From: Coxiellaceae bacterium
GTDB lineage: Bacteria; Pseudomonadota; Gammaproteobacteria; Coxiellales; Coxiellaceae
Direction of reading: 5' to 3'
NCBI GenBank assembly: GCA_029210045.1
Contig: JARGNX010000010.1
Span: 82,295-146,294, forward strand
DNA length: 64,000 bases
The notes under the pieces are model-generated. The model saw only the letters and a list, made by a program, of their open reading frames with translations, made no database searches and was not told the origin of the DNA. Position numbers and translations under genes: made by a program. Below, in pieces: positions 1-9,323 of the stretch. Position 1 is the first letter of the stretch, and each line of letters begins with the position of its first letter.

Positions 1-1
1 G

Positions 2-241
2 GTTGGTAAATATAACACTGGTCGAATAAAGCATGTGGTAACTGAGCACAAGGATTGTAGGTATAGTTATGACCCCAAAGGGGATATTGGTTTGTTTTAT
101 TACACCAGTAATGAAACCGGTAAAGCGATGGTGCTGCGTTGTGTTAATTTAAACAACACCATTATAGGTACGCAATGTACGGTAGCTAAAAATAAAAGCG
201 GTGAAGTATCCAATCATAAGCACAATGCTGGGGCTGCCTAG
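2..241 (+). CDS. Partial unknown protein (5' end outside window)
   Basis: The reading frame is open from base 2 to a stop at 239-241, so the gene probably begins left of the window. An internal GTG at 35 could be a start but has no clear ribosome binding site. The 79 visible residues contain three Cys (CRYSY, LRCVN, TQCTV) and alternate Tyr/Thr/Asn, as in a small exported beta-rich protein. No family is recognised. It is followed by about 80 bases of AT-rich spacer before the next gene on the same strand. I am fairly sure the frame is coding because its composition matches its neighbours, but no function can be given. Confidence 0.5.
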   Translation, partial: VGKYNTGRIKHVVTEHKDCRYSYDPKGDIGLFYYTSNETGKAMVLRCVNLNNTIIGTQCTVAKNKSGEVSNHKHNAGAA

Positions 242-319
242 TTAAGATGTAAGCATTTTGTTGATAATCATTCTCATTTAAGATACTCTTGATCGAAATT
301 TGATTAGGGGTATTTTTTT

Positions 320-1612
320 GTGAGTAAGTTATCTGATCAGGTGTGGGTGAATCGTTATCGTTATCTGTATGCCTTAGGAGTGGGTAGTACAGCATTTGCT
401 GCGGCTTTTGGTAATCTATATGAATATGTAGATGCGGATGAAAATGCCGATCGTTTAAAATATGCATATACCTATGCAACTATGTTGGCTGTAATGGCAA
501 TGCTTAAGGCGTATTGTTTGCCGGGCAGGGATTTGCGTTGTGTAGAGGACATGTCAAAAAAGCAGAGAAGTTCGTCGGGGGAATCGACTCCTGATTCTGT
601 GAGTCTAGACGACATTGAGTCAACGCGAGATTCTGCTGCTTTACAATCACCTGTGGCTGACATTGATGATGAGCTAGAACCGCCACAATACTATCCTTTG
701 AAATATGCTTATCTTGCAACGGATCACTTTACTGCTTTTAATAACTTGGCGTTTATGGGTAATGCGATAATTCAATGCATTGCTCAGCAGTATTATGCGA
801 CGGCTGAAGAGGCCAAGGCTAGCCCACTTGATATCCCTGTTTATACTATTGCCATTTATGCGGCTTATTATTTGTTGATCGATATGCCATTTATTAGCGC
901 GATTGATGGTAAGACGAGTCATGAAGAAATCTTTGCGGCTAATAATCCTCGGCCCGATAAATTAACGCAGTGTTTTAAAACGGCGTTTGGTCGAAAGTTT
1001 TTATGGCACACTAAAAACACGACGCGCATATTGGGTTCGTTGTCGCATACCGCACAAGAAATACTACCGATCATTACTGCATTAAATCAATTCGCTCGTC
1101 TACGTGATATTTATAACAGTTCAAATGCTTATTGGCTTATTGCTGTTGCCGCTTTCAAGGTGGTGAGTTTTGCCACGGTATTTGCTCAGACTTATTATTA
1201 CGAAGGTGAAGAGCAGGTCGAAGCGTATGACGAGAAAATACATAGCGATCAAGTGGACGCAGGATTCCAAGTGATAGATGATGAGGTGCCTAGTCGATCC
1301 CGTTATGCTGTGGATGTATCATTAAAATATATGTTACCGATTAGTCCGATTGCACATGCGGCAGCTGAAGCATTGCCTTGGATTTTGGTGGCACAATTGA
1401 GTGATGATTCGGCGGTACGTTATACCTGTTATGGGTTAGCAGCTTGGTCATTTGTTAATGAGCTTCTCGGTAACTGGTATTCGGAATATCAAGAAGCGAA
1501 AGGTGCAATTAACAACAACATTAATAGATACCAGACATTTGCGCAAAAACCTGCGGATAAAGTTAGCGATCAGCCTGATGTTTTAGCGCTGCGGCAACCC
1601 TTGAGCGTGTAG
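320..1612 (+). CDS. Unknown multi-pass membrane protein
   Basis: 430 residues with a GTG start preceded by AGGGG about ten bases upstream. Several hydrophobic stretches rich in Ala/Tyr (about residues 12-30, 50-68, 135-155, 172-190, 240-260, 270-290, 335-360) suggest an integral membrane protein. Around residues 75-120 lies a polar Ser/Asp/Glu-rich linker, probably exposed. No conserved motif or family is recognised. The 3' end overlaps the convergent HMG-CoA lyase gene by 50 bases, so both C-termini are encoded in the same DNA. It could be a lineage-specific protein or a secreted membrane-inserting effector, but nothing in the sequence decides this. Confidence 0.7.
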   Translation: MSKLSDQVWVNRYRYLYALGVGSTAFAAAFGNLYEYVDADENADRLKYAYTYATMLAVMAMLKAYCLPGRDLRCVEDMSKKQRSSSGESTPDSVSLDDIESTRDSAALQSPVADIDDELEPPQYYPLKYAYLATDHFTAFNNLAFMGNAIIQCIAQQYYATAEEAKASPLDIPVYTIAIYAAYYLLIDMPFISAIDGKTSHEEIFAANNPRPDKLTQCFKTAFGRKFLWHTKNTTRILGSLSHTAQEILPIITALNQFARLRDIYNSSNAYWLIAVAAFKVVSFATVFAQTYYYEGEEQVEAYDEKIHSDQVDAGFQVIDDEVPSRSRYAVDVSLKYMLPISPIAHAAAEALPWILVAQLSDDSAVRYTCYGLAAWSFVNELLGNWYSEYQEAKGAINNNINRYQTFAQKPADKVSDQPDVLALRQPLSV

Positions 1613-2471
1613 GGCGTCCAATAGCTTTTGAAATAAAATAACCGGCTTCGACAACTTTATTGAGGTCGACCCCAGTTTCTATGTCGAGTCCTTGTAACAT
1701 ATACAGAACATCTTCGGTAGCGACATTGCCACTAGCGCCAGGCGCATACGGGCAACCGCCGAGTCCGGCGACTGAGCTATCAAATTTACTCACACCTAAT
1801 TCCAGGCTGGCATATATATTGGCTAATGCTTGACCGTAGGTGTCGTGATAGTGCATGGCGATTAGGTCTAAATCTATTTTTTGATGCACAGCCTTGATAA
1901 GGTGCTTAGCACGTCCAGGTGTGCCAATTCCAATAGTGTCGCCCAGTGAAACTTCGTAGCAGCCCATATCCAATAACATTCTGCTGATATTGACGACACG
2001 CTGTGTGGATGTTTTACCTTCGTATGGACAGCCTAAAACGGTAGAGATATAACCGCGCACGGCGATATGGTCTGATTTGGCGCGTTCAATAATATCGCTA
2101 ATGCGCTGCAATCCCTCATCGATAGTGCAGTTAGTATTTTTCTTCGAAAACGTTTCAGAAGCGGCGGTGAATACGGCAATGGTATTTGCGCCGGCTTTCT
2201 GTGCGGCTTCATAGCCCTGCAGGTTAGGCACTAAAACTGGGTAGGTGATATCAGGGCGGCGATCTAGCTGTTGCATCAATTGGGTGTGGTCACCCATTTG
2301 TGGGATCCATTTGGGTGATACAAAGCTGGTAGCTTCAATGGTTTTTAAACCGCTATCGGCGAGCTTATCAATCAGTGCCAGTTTAACATCGGTCGCTATC
2401 GATTTAGGCTCGTTTTGTAATCCATCACGCGGACCGACTTCGACGATTGATACCTGGTTGGGTAGGGCCAT
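1563..2471 (-). CDS. mvaB: Hydroxymethylglutaryl-CoA lyase
   Basis: Cleaves HMG-CoA to acetoacetate and acetyl-CoA, the last step of leucine catabolism, in the cytosol. The 302-residue TIM-barrel protein has the family's N-terminal EVGPRDGLQNE (11-21), the metal-binding HYHDTYG with His207 and His209, and the active-site Cys240 in GLGGCPYAPGA. Length matches bacterial HMG-CoA lyases. The ATG start at 2471 directly precedes the conserved VSIVEVGPRDG strand. No other leucine-degradation genes (acyl-CoA carboxylase, dehydrogenase) flank it, so it stands alone here. Its last 50 bases overlap the convergent membrane protein gene. Homocitrate synthase-like relatives are unlikely given the GGCP motif. 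Confidence 0.93.
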   Translation of the reverse strand: MALPNQVSIVEVGPRDGLQNEPKSIATDVKLALIDKLADSGLKTIEATSFVSPKWIPQMGDHTQLMQQLDRRPDITYPVLVPNLQGYEAAQKAGANTIAVFTAASETFSKKNTNCTIDEGLQRISDIIERAKSDHIAVRGYISTVLGCPYEGKTSTQRVVNISRMLLDMGCYEVSLGDTIGIGTPGRAKHLIKAVHQKIDLDLIAMHYHDTYGQALANIYASLELGVSKFDSSVAGLGGCPYAPGASGNVATEDVLYMLQGLDIETGVDLNKVVEAGYFISKAIGRPTRSRVAAALKHQADR

Positions 2472-2561
2472 GCTGTTCCTTCACTTTATCGCAATAATTG
2501 AAGTATAACCTAACTTTATATATTGACCTATCACCAAGTGCAGAGGTGCACAGCGTATCTC

Positions 2562-2589
2562 TTGTCATCCCGCACTAGATGCGGGATCC
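2562..2589. repeat. Dispersed GC-rich palindrome
   Basis: A short inverted repeat (GTCATCCCGCAC-TAGAT-GCGGGATCC) in the gap between the amidohydrolase and mvaB. It shares the GTCATCCC...GGGATCC arms with at least eight other loci in this window. It can fold into a hairpin and may act as a terminator or transcript-end stabiliser. Confidence 0.8.
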
Positions 2590-2610
2590 ATAGCTTTAAT
2601 GGCATAGTGC

Positions 2611-3951
2611 TTACGTGGTACAGGCATCCAAATGACTGAGCTGCTTAATTTCTTCAATAATTGACTGCGCTTGTTGCATGGTGTTTTCAATATCTAAGCG
2701 AGTCAATTTGCCTTGATCTAGCAAGTGCTCACCTGCAATCCACACGTGTTGCACTTGACGTGAGTTTACTGCATAAATTAGGTGTGACAGTGGATTATAA
2801 ACAGGGAACTGGCAGTAATCTGACATATCAACAGCAATCATATCGGCCGCTTTACCGACAGTTAAAGAACCGGTTTGATCTTCTATGCCTAAAGCCTTAG
2901 CACCATTAATGGTTGCCATGCGTAAAACAGTAGCAACGGGTAGAGCGGTGGAGTCTCCACTATGACCTTTAGCGATAAATGCCGCTGTGCGCATTTCACC
3001 GAACATATCGAGGTCATTATTACTGGCTGCACCATCGGTGCCGAGAGCAACATTCACACCTTTGTCTAGTAATTTTTGTACAGGCGAAAAGCCGCTGGCA
3101 AGTTTCATATTGGATTCGGGGCAGTGCACAACGTTAACGTTATTGGCGGCCATTAAATCGATTTCTTCATCCGTTAGATGAACCATATGCACGGCGATTA
3201 ATTTATCGTCGACTAAGCCTAAGTCATGCAGGCGTTGGATTGGGCGCTTTTTGAATTGCTCCAAGCTCATATCTATTTCGTCTTGTGTTTCATGCAGGTG
3301 TATATGCATTGGGGTGTTGTATTCATTAGCCAAGTCTTTAGCTTTGCTTAAGCTGCTATCGCTGTTGGTGTAAGGTCCTTGTGGCGCAACGACCCACTGA
3401 ATCATGGGGTGAGGACTGCCTTTTTCGGTGAGTTCTCTGGCTTTTTTTAAGTAACCGTCTTCATCTTGTGCCCAATCGGTAGGCACGTTCATAATTACAT
3501 GGCCGGCATTGCCGCGCATGCCTTCTTCTGCTGCGACTTTAGCGACTTCAGCTGGGAAGAAGTAGTGATCATTAAAGCAGGTGGTGCCACCGCGTAACAT
3601 CTCTGCGATAGCTAGGCGTGTACCAACAGTAACACTATTCGCATTGATCACCGCGCCTTCAGCAGGCCAGATGTAGTTATTAAGCCAGTCCATCAGTTCG
3701 AGGTCATCGGCTAAGCCACGGAACAAATTCATTGGCAGGTGGGTATGAGCATTGATTAATCCAGGCATTAGAGCGTGTTGCTTTAGGTTGTGCACCGTAT
3801 TGGCGGTGTATTTTTGATCCACTTCAGATTGTGGCAAGATATCGACGATTTTGCTTTCGTGAACTACAACAGCGTGATGGTTTAGTGGTTTGTCATTATC
3901 ATCGATGGGTAAAACCCAGTCCGCTTTTACAATCATATCTACTGTTTTCAT
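2611..3951 (-). CDS. TRZ/ATZ-family amidohydrolase, probable MTA/SAH deaminase
   Basis: A 446-residue metal-dependent hydrolase of the ATZ/TRZ (MtaD-like) branch, which deaminates 5'-methylthioadenosine, S-adenosylhomocysteine or related purines. Visible hallmarks are GLINAHTHLPMN with His69/His71, a HIHLHET strand near residue 220, VHCPESNMKLASG near residue 285 and the metal-ligand Asp in LGTDGAASNNDLDM near residue 310. Length is typical. It begins with ATG at 3951 and reads MKTVDMIVKADWVLP, the usual N-terminal beta-sandwich. No methionine salvage genes are adjacent, so the exact substrate (MTA, SAH, guanine or a nucleoside analogue) is inferred from family likeness only. Confidence 0.85.
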   Translation of the reverse strand: MKTVDMIVKADWVLPIDDNDKPLNHHAVVVHESKIVDILPQSEVDQKYTANTVHNLKQHALMPGLINAHTHLPMNLFRGLADDLELMDWLNNYIWPAEGAVINANSVTVGTRLAIAEMLRGGTTCFNDHYFFPAEVAKVAAEEGMRGNAGHVIMNVPTDWAQDEDGYLKKARELTEKGSPHPMIQWVVAPQGPYTNSDSSLSKAKDLANEYNTPMHIHLHETQDEIDMSLEQFKKRPIQRLHDLGLVDDKLIAVHMVHLTDEEIDLMAANNVNVVHCPESNMKLASGFSPVQKLLDKGVNVALGTDGAASNNDLDMFGEMRTAAFIAKGHSGDSTALPVATVLRMATINGAKALGIEDQTGSLTVGKAADMIAVDMSDYCQFPVYNPLSHLIYAVNSRQVQHVWIAGEHLLDQGKLTRLDIENTMQQAQSIIEEIKQLSHLDACTT

Positions 3952-4137
3952 ATTGGTGCCGCCTTAAAATAAGTGTTCGATATAATCATGTTAACGGAAA
4001 TCGCTGTGGAATCAAGCGGTGGGTTGTTGTCAGGGGGGAATTGGCTGGTGCAGTTATGTGATGGGTAGTTCTAAAAAAATCGCGTGATTCATTGAATTGT
4101 AATTGTACAACAAGCCATTTATTGCTAGAATGCCGCT

Positions 4138-4623
4138 ATGAAAAAATTTGAAAATGAATACATACGTGCAACAGAGTCTCGAATTCACAATATCGGCCTG
4201 CATGCTAAAAAACTTATTCCTGAAGATACGCGGATTATCCGCTATATCGGCGATAAGTTAACGCATAAACAAGCGGATAAGCGTTTGGATAATAAGCAAA
4301 CCAAAGAGGTTTATTTGTTTGAGCTTGATGCTAAATATACGATTGATGGTGATACCAATAACAATATTGCCAAGTATATTAATCATTCCTGTGAGCCTAA
4401 TTGCTATACCGAAATCGAAGATGGTGAGATTTGGATCTTAGCTTCTCGTGATATTAAACGTGGCGAAGAGCTCAGTTATGATTATGGCTTTCAGCGCGCT
4501 GGTTGGGATGAGCATCCTTGCTTGTGTGGTTCTCAGAACTGCTTTGGTTTTATTGTTGATGAAAAGCATTGGCCATCTATACGCAAGACTAAGCGATATC
4601 AAAAGTTGCAGGCTTTACGCTAA
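4138..4623 (+). CDS. SET-domain protein lysine methyltransferase
   Basis: A 161-residue, nearly bare SET domain. NHSCEPNC (82-89) and ELSYDY (111-116) form the S-adenosylmethionine and lysine-binding pseudoknot. A post-SET-like zinc cluster follows (Cys128, Cys130, Cys135 in CLCGSQNC, with Cys85 a possible fourth ligand). The family transfers methyl groups to lysines. In host-associated bacteria some such proteins are injected and act on histones, while others modify bacterial proteins. No secretion signal is visible at either end. It stands alone between two minus-strand genes. Enzymatic class is confident; target is unknown. Confidence 0.88.
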   Translation: MKKFENEYIRATESRIHNIGLHAKKLIPEDTRIIRYIGDKLTHKQADKRLDNKQTKEVYLFELDAKYTIDGDTNNNIAKYINHSCEPNCYTEIEDGEIWILASRDIKRGEELSYDYGFQRAGWDEHPCLCGSQNCFGFIVDEKHWPSIRKTKRYQKLQALR

Positions 4624-4640
4624 ACAGTGGTTGTTACCAA

Positions 4641-4712
4641 GGTGCGCAGCGTACCTCTTTTACTTCATACACCTTGATAACGTAGTTCAGCGCAATCGCT
4701 GTGGTATACGGC
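4641..4712. repeat. Diverged copy of the cmk-rpsA intergenic element
   Basis: The 20 bases at 4649-4668 match 18 of 20 with the reverse complement of 11234-11253 inside the large inverted repeat before rpsA. Both also carry a GGTATAC/GTATACC end sequence. This suggests a decayed copy of the same small element. Confidence 0.45.
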
Positions 4713-6086
4713 TTAAAGCCGCCGAGCACGGAATTGCCGACCCTTCATTTGACCATTGGTAAGTTTTCGTAGCGCCGGTTTGATGGCATCACGATGAATC
4801 GCCACATAAGCTGTAGTATCAAACACATCAATTTTACCGACTTGTTTACCGGCAATGCCTTCTTTGCCTGTCAGTGCACCAAGGATATCACCGGGGCGTA
4901 ATTTCTGCTTTTTACCGCCGTCAATTTGCAGTGTCATCATTTCAGGTTTCATCACTGGCTTCTTCAGTATGTTGAAGTCGGGTAGTGGTTCATTCTCGAT
5001 AGTTTTGCCTAGGTAGTCTTTTAGCAGCAGCATCTTGTAGTGTTCTTTATCACTATATAAAGACAGAGCTAAGCCTTTACTGCCGGCGCGACCGGTGCGG
5101 CCTATGCGATGGGTGTGTACTTCAGGGTCGCGAGCGATATGGTAATTAATCACCGCGCTGAGATTATCGATATCTAAGCCACGTGCCGCTACATCGGTGG
5201 CTACTAAGATGGATACGCTTTTATTGGAGAATCGAACCAAGGTTTTGGTGCGATCGCGTTGCTCGAGGTCGCCATGTAAGGCCAATACGCTAAAGCCTTC
5301 ATCGCGCAATTCATCGGCGATGGCTTGGGTTTCGAGTTTCGTAGTGCAAAATATAACGCTGGATTCGGGCTGGTACTTTAATAGCAGTGAGCGCAATGCG
5401 ATGCGGCGTTGCTTGTTATCGCGGACTTTATAGAAGTGCTGGGCGATAGTCTGATTATCATGTTCTGAGGCCACTTCAACTTTGACCGGTTTGGTCATAA
5501 TGCGCTTGGCAATTGATTGGATTTCATCGGGGAATGTGGCGCTAAATAATAGGGTCTGGCGTTGTTTTGGTGCTTGTTCGATAATGGCGTCAATTGAGTC
5601 TTGGAAGCCCATTTCTAGCATGCGATCCGCTTCATCCAATATCAGCATATTCAGGTTATTTAATGATAGGGTGCCTTTGCGTAGGTGGTCTTCGATGCGG
5701 CCTGGTGTGCCAACGATAATATGTGCGCCGTGTTCGAGTGAGCCAATTTGTGGCCCGATCGAGGTGCCGCCGCATAGGGTGAGCACTTTGATGTTATGGA
5801 TGCCACGCGCCAGTTTGCGTATCTCTTTGGCGACTTGGTCTGCGAGTTCGCGGGTGGGGCATAATACAAGGGTTTGGATGCGAAAGCGTTTAACCTCTAA
5901 TTTTTGTAATAAGCCTAGACCGAAGGCGGCTGTTTTACCGGAGCCAGTTTTGGCTTGGCCGATCACGTCTTGGCCTTCTATTATGGCTGGTAAGCTTTGA
6001 GCTTGGATGGGGGTCATTGATTGGTAGCCCATGGTATCAAGGTTGCTTAGTAGCTCGGCTTTTAAATTAAGTGATGAAAATTTCAT
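4713..6086 (-). CDS. dbpA: DEAD-box ATP-dependent RNA helicase DbpA
   Basis: A 457-residue helicase that remodels 23S rRNA during large ribosomal subunit assembly. The Q-motif region MTPIQAQSLP, motif I AKTGSGKTAA (45-54), the DEAD box LDEADRML (about 150), SAT (about 183) and HRIGRTGRAG (about 325) are all present. The last 75 residues (GDILGALTGKEGIAGKQVG onwards) match the DbpA RNA-binding domain that recognises hairpin 92 of 23S rRNA. Length equals E. coli DbpA. It lies downstream of a cold-shock gene in the same direction, separated by a terminator-like hairpin, so partial read-through or cold induction is possible. Confidence 0.93.
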   Translation of the reverse strand: MKFSSLNLKAELLSNLDTMGYQSMTPIQAQSLPAIIEGQDVIGQAKTGSGKTAAFGLGLLQKLEVKRFRIQTLVLCPTRELADQVAKEIRKLARGIHNIKVLTLCGGTSIGPQIGSLEHGAHIIVGTPGRIEDHLRKGTLSLNNLNMLILDEADRMLEMGFQDSIDAIIEQAPKQRQTLLFSATFPDEIQSIAKRIMTKPVKVEVASEHDNQTIAQHFYKVRDNKQRRIALRSLLLKYQPESSVIFCTTKLETQAIADELRDEGFSVLALHGDLEQRDRTKTLVRFSNKSVSILVATDVAARGLDIDNLSAVINYHIARDPEVHTHRIGRTGRAGSKGLALSLYSDKEHYKMLLLKDYLGKTIENEPLPDFNILKKPVMKPEMMTLQIDGGKKQKLRPGDILGALTGKEGIAGKQVGKIDVFDTTAYVAIHRDAIKPALRKLTNGQMKGRQFRARRL

Positions 6087-6098
6087 AGGTGCCCCAAT

Positions 6099-6128
6099 AA
6101 AAAAGGGGCTAGCAATGCTAACCCCTTA
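6099..6128 (-). terminator. Rho-independent terminator after the cold-shock gene
   Basis: On the minus strand an 11-bp stem (AAGGGGTTAGC / GCTAGCCCCTT, one G-U pair) with a 3-base loop is followed by a run of T. It lies 18 bases after the cold-shock stop codon and just before dbpA. Confidence 0.8.
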
Positions 6129-6145
6129 AAGATCAAGTTGTTATA

Positions 6146-6355
6146 TTATTCAACAACGTCGATGTTTTCTGCTTGAGGTCCTTTCGCACCTTGAGTCACA
6201 TCAAATTCAACTTTTTGACCTTCAGATAGGGTTTTGAAGCCTGCACTGTTAATAGCTTTGAAGTGAGCAAACACGTCAGGGCCATTTTCTTGTTCAATAA
6301 AGCCGAAGCCTTTAGTTTCGTTAAACCATTTTACGGTTCCAGTAGATTTAGACAT
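6146..6355 (-). CDS. Cold-shock protein, CspA family
   Basis: A 69-residue single cold-shock domain that binds single-stranded RNA and DNA and melts mRNA structure. RNP1 KGFGFIEQ (15-22) and RNP2 DVFAHF (27-32) are intact, and [15 protein letters not shown] is nearly the E. coli CspA sequence. The start ATG at 6355 is preceded by AGGATATT. A long gap (6356-6716) upstream leaves room for the long structured leader typical of cold-inducible csp mRNAs. A strong hairpin terminator follows the gene. Which Csp paralogue it is (CspA, C, D or E) cannot be told from the domain alone. Confidence 0.95.
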   Translation of the reverse strand: MSKSTGTVKWFNETKGFGFIEQENGPDVFAHFKAINSAGFKTLSEGQKVEFDVTQGAKGPQAENIDVVE

Positions 6356-6716
6356 ATTTAATATCCTATGTATATATTGTTACAAATAGCCTTATCAACA
6401 GTGATAAGACCGCTTGGCTTGAAATTTTGCTATTACTTATAAACAACTGGACGAGGTACATAAAGGTCAAACTTCGAAATGGTTATACATAATAATAAAG
6501 CCACACTTTCAGGCCAAGAACAGTTTACCTGATTGCAGCATTTAGTCAATGGTTTATTGTCAACTTCTTTACTTATTTGTGCTTATTTCAGATTAGGTTA
6601 ATTGAGTGAGTTTTTGCCATAGAAACAAAGACAATTAACCGTAATATATGATACAATTTCGGCCTTTGAGTATTACACCAAGTATTACACCAACACGACA
6701 CCAGAGGGCGTTATTC
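6356..6716. promoter_or_regulatory. Divergent intergenic region csp / gyrA
   Basis: 361 bases without a gene between two divergently transcribed genes. It holds the promoters of both. For csp (minus strand) a candidate is TTGACT (6544-6549) and TAAACT (6522-6527) with a 16-base spacer, giving a leader of about 160 bases, close to the known length of E. coli cspA leaders. For gyrA I see AT-rich DNA but no convincing -35/-10 pair. An in-frame ATG at 6648 lies inside the region but is not the likely gyrA start. Confidence 0.45.
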
Positions 6717-9269
6717 ATGGGGCAGCGGGCTAAAGAAATCATCCCAATAACCATTGAGCAGGAGCTCAAGCAATCCTACCTAGATTATGCAATGAGCGTG
6801 ATTGTAGGCCGGGCTTTGCCAGATGTGCGAGACGGCTTAAAGCCGGTTCATCGTCGCGTCTTATTTGCTATGAATGAGCTCAATAATGACTGGAATAAAC
6901 CGCACAAAAAATCGGCTCGTGTGGTCGGTGATGTGATTGGTAAATATCACCCACATGGTGATACTGCCGTTTATGACACCATTGTACGTATGGCGCAGCC
7001 GTTTAGCTTACGTTATCTATTGGTTGACGGCCAGGGTAACTTTGGTTCGGTTGATGGTGATTCACCAGCGGCTATGCGATATACCGAAGTACGTATGACC
7101 AAGTTGTCGCATGCCTTATTAGCCGATCTCGAAAAAGAGACGGTTGATTTTTCACCTAACTATGATGGCACAGAGATGGTGCCCGATGTATTGCCAACGC
7201 GTGCACCTAACCTATTAATTAATGGTTCATCTGGTATTGCTGTGGGTATGGCAACAAACATACCGCCTCATAACTTAAATGAAGTGGTGGATGCTACTAT
7301 CGCTTTGATTAAAAATCCTGAGTTAGATATTCGTCAGTTGATGGAGTTTATACCAGGCCCAGATTTCCCAACCGCCGGTATTATTAATGGTCGTCAGGGA
7401 ATCATGGCAGCCTACGTTACAGGTCGCGGAAAAATTTACGTGCGTGCTAAAACCGATGTTGAGGTTAAGAATGATCGCTCTACGATTGTAGTTAATGAGC
7501 TACCTTACCAGGTTAATAAAGCGCGTTTATTGGAAAAAATTGCAGAATTAGTAAAAGAAAAACGCTTAGAGGGTATTAGTGGCCTGCGCGATGAGTCCGA
7601 TAAGGATGGTATGCGTATGGTGATTGAGTTAAAACGCGGTGAGCAAGCGGATGTGGTGCTGAATAATCTGTATAGCATGACGCAGATGCAAAGTGTGTTT
7701 GGGATTAATATAGTAGCGCTGGACAATGGTCAGCCTCGTATATTAAACCTGAAACAATTATTACAGGCATTTGTTCAGCATCGCCGTGAAGTGGTAACAC
7801 GTCGATCGATCTTTGATTTACGAAAAGCACGTATGCGTGCACATATCTTAGAAGGCTGGACGATTGCGCTGAGCAATATTGACGAAATGATTGCGTTGAT
7901 TAAAGCGGCTAAGTCACCAGCCGAAGCTAAAAAAGGTTTATTAGATCGTACGTGGGCAGCAGGTAAAGTCACCGAATTGCTGGCGCGTAGTGATGCAGAG
8001 CTTACTAAGCCTGAAGCCTTGGATGAGATTTTTGGTTTGCATGAGCTGCAATATCGCCTATCACCAGAGCAAGCTCAAGCGATACTTGAACTTCGCTTGC
8101 ATCGTTTGACAGGGCTAGAGCAAGATAAAATTCATAATGAATACAATGAAATATTAGATAAAATAAAAGATTTAATTCATATTTTATCTGAGCCTGATTA
8201 TTTGCATGAGATCATCACTAATGAGTTGATTGAGATTAAAGAACAATTTGGTGATGAGCGTCGCACTGTTATTGTAGATAATAGAGAAGAGTTGACGCAT
8301 GAAGATTTAATTCAAGAAGAAGATCGTGTGGTGACATTTTCGCATATGGGTTATGCGAAGAGTCAGTCACTCGATAGTTACAGCGCACAAAAACGCGGTG
8401 GTAAAGGTAAAAGTGCGACAAAAGTAAAAGATGAAGATTTTGTTAAGATGATGCTTGTGGCGAATACACACGATACTATTCTTTGTTTCTCATCGATTGG
8501 TAAGGTGTATTGGTTGAAAGTGTATCAGGTGCCATTAGCTAGTCGTGGTGCGCGTGGTCGACCGATTGTTAATCTGTTGCCACTGTCATCAGATGAGCGT
8601 ATTACCGCTATTTTACCGATTAAAGCCTTTGATGATGATCACTTTATTGTGATGGCAACCAAGCAAGGTAAGATTAAAAAGGTAGCTTTAACTGAATTCG
8701 CTCGCCCGCGTAGTAATGGTAAGATTGCGGCCGATTTGAATGAAGGTGATCGACTAGTAGGTGTTGCAGTGACAGACGGTCAGCAAGATATTATGTTGAT
8801 GACCAGTGCTGGTAAGGCTATTCGCTTTGTTGAGTCGGATGTGCGAGCAATGGGTCGTGCGGCTACTGGTGTGCGCGGTATCAAGCTAAAAGAAAACCAG
8901 CATGTGATTTCGCTGATTATTCCTGACGAAAGCAAAACCATTTTGTCAGCGACTGAAAATGGATATGGCCAGCGTACGGCAGTTGCAGATTATCGTCCGA
9001 TTGGTCGTGGTGGTCAGGGTGTGATTGCGATTCAAACCACTGAGCGTAATGGTCAAGTCGTTGGCTCAGTGCAAGTGTCTGAGACAGATGACGTGCTGAT
9101 GATTTCAGATAAAGGTACGATGGTTCGTACACGTATTAATGAGATTTCAGTCATCGGTCGTAATACGCAAGGTATGCGTTTGATTCGCTTATCTCAGGAT
9201 GAAAAGCTGGTTGCGATTGAGAATATTGTCGAAGATGAAGGCGATGAAGAGGGTGATAGCGAAGACTAG
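6717..9269 (+). CDS. gyrA: DNA gyrase subunit A
   Basis: Breaks and rejoins DNA as the A subunit of gyrase, which introduces negative supercoils. I choose ATG 6717 ([11 protein letters not shown]) because AGAGGG lies eight bases upstream; an open frame continues to 6648 but the extra 23 residues have no family counterpart. From this start the numbering equals E. coli: catalytic Tyr122 in RYTE, Thr83 and Asp87 in the quinolone-binding helix. The GyrA box QKRGGKGK starts the C-terminal DNA-wrapping beta-pinwheel, and an acidic tail ([12 protein letters not shown]) ends the 850-residue protein. Thr at 83 is wild type in several gammaproteobacteria. serC follows after a palindromic repeat. Confidence 0.98.
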   Translation: MGQRAKEIIPITIEQELKQSYLDYAMSVIVGRALPDVRDGLKPVHRRVLFAMNELNNDWNKPHKKSARVVGDVIGKYHPHGDTAVYDTIVRMAQPFSLRYLLVDGQGNFGSVDGDSPAAMRYTEVRMTKLSHALLADLEKETVDFSPNYDGTEMVPDVLPTRAPNLLINGSSGIAVGMATNIPPHNLNEVVDATIALIKNPELDIRQLMEFIPGPDFPTAGIINGRQGIMAAYVTGRGKIYVRAKTDVEVKNDRSTIVVNELPYQVNKARLLEKIAELVKEKRLEGISGLRDESDKDGMRMVIELKRGEQADVVLNNLYSMTQMQSVFGINIVALDNGQPRILNLKQLLQAFVQHRREVVTRRSIFDLRKARMRAHILEGWTIALSNIDEMIALIKAAKSPAEAKKGLLDRTWAAGKVTELLARSDAELTKPEALDEIFGLHELQYRLSPEQAQAILELRLHRLTGLEQDKIHNEYNEILDKIKDLIHILSEPDYLHEIITNELIEIKEQFGDERRTVIVDNREELTHEDLIQEEDRVVTFSHMGYAKSQSLDSYSAQKRGGKGKSATKVKDEDFVKMMLVANTHDTILCFSSIGKVYWLKVYQVPLASRGARGRPIVNLLPLSSDERITAILPIKAFDDDHFIVMATKQGKIKKVALTEFARPRSNGKIAADLNEGDRLVGVAVTDGQQDIMLMTSAGKAIRFVESDVRAMGRAATGVRGIKLKENQHVISLIIPDESKTILSATENGYGQRTAVADYRPIGRGGQGVIAIQTTERNGQVVGSVQVSETDDVLMISDKGTMVRTRINEISVIGRNTQGMRLIRLSQDEKLVAIENIVEDEGDEEGDSED

Positions 9270-9270
9270 G

Positions 9271-9299
9271 CTGTCATCCCGGACTTGATCCGGGATCCA
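9271..9299. repeat. Dispersed GC-rich palindrome between gyrA and serC
   Basis: TGTCATCCCGGAC-TTGA-TCCGGGATCC begins two bases after the gyrA stop. The arms CCCGGA/TCCGGG form a hairpin. Its core is nearly identical to the copy inside thiD at 53287-53312. It probably doubles as a transcript end or processing site. Confidence 0.85.
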
Positions 9300-9323
9300 G
9301 AATAATAAAAAAGGAATCGTAAA

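Noticed and set aside
186..479. Minus-strand ORF of 97 residues at the left end
   Set aside because: It is an antisense shadow across the end of one gene and the start of the next, with a His/Asn-rich composition unlike real genes here.
6963..6980. Thr83 in GyrA as a quinolone-resistance mutation
   Set aside because: Thr at this position is wild type in several gammaproteobacteria (for example Pseudomonas), and Asp87 is unchanged.
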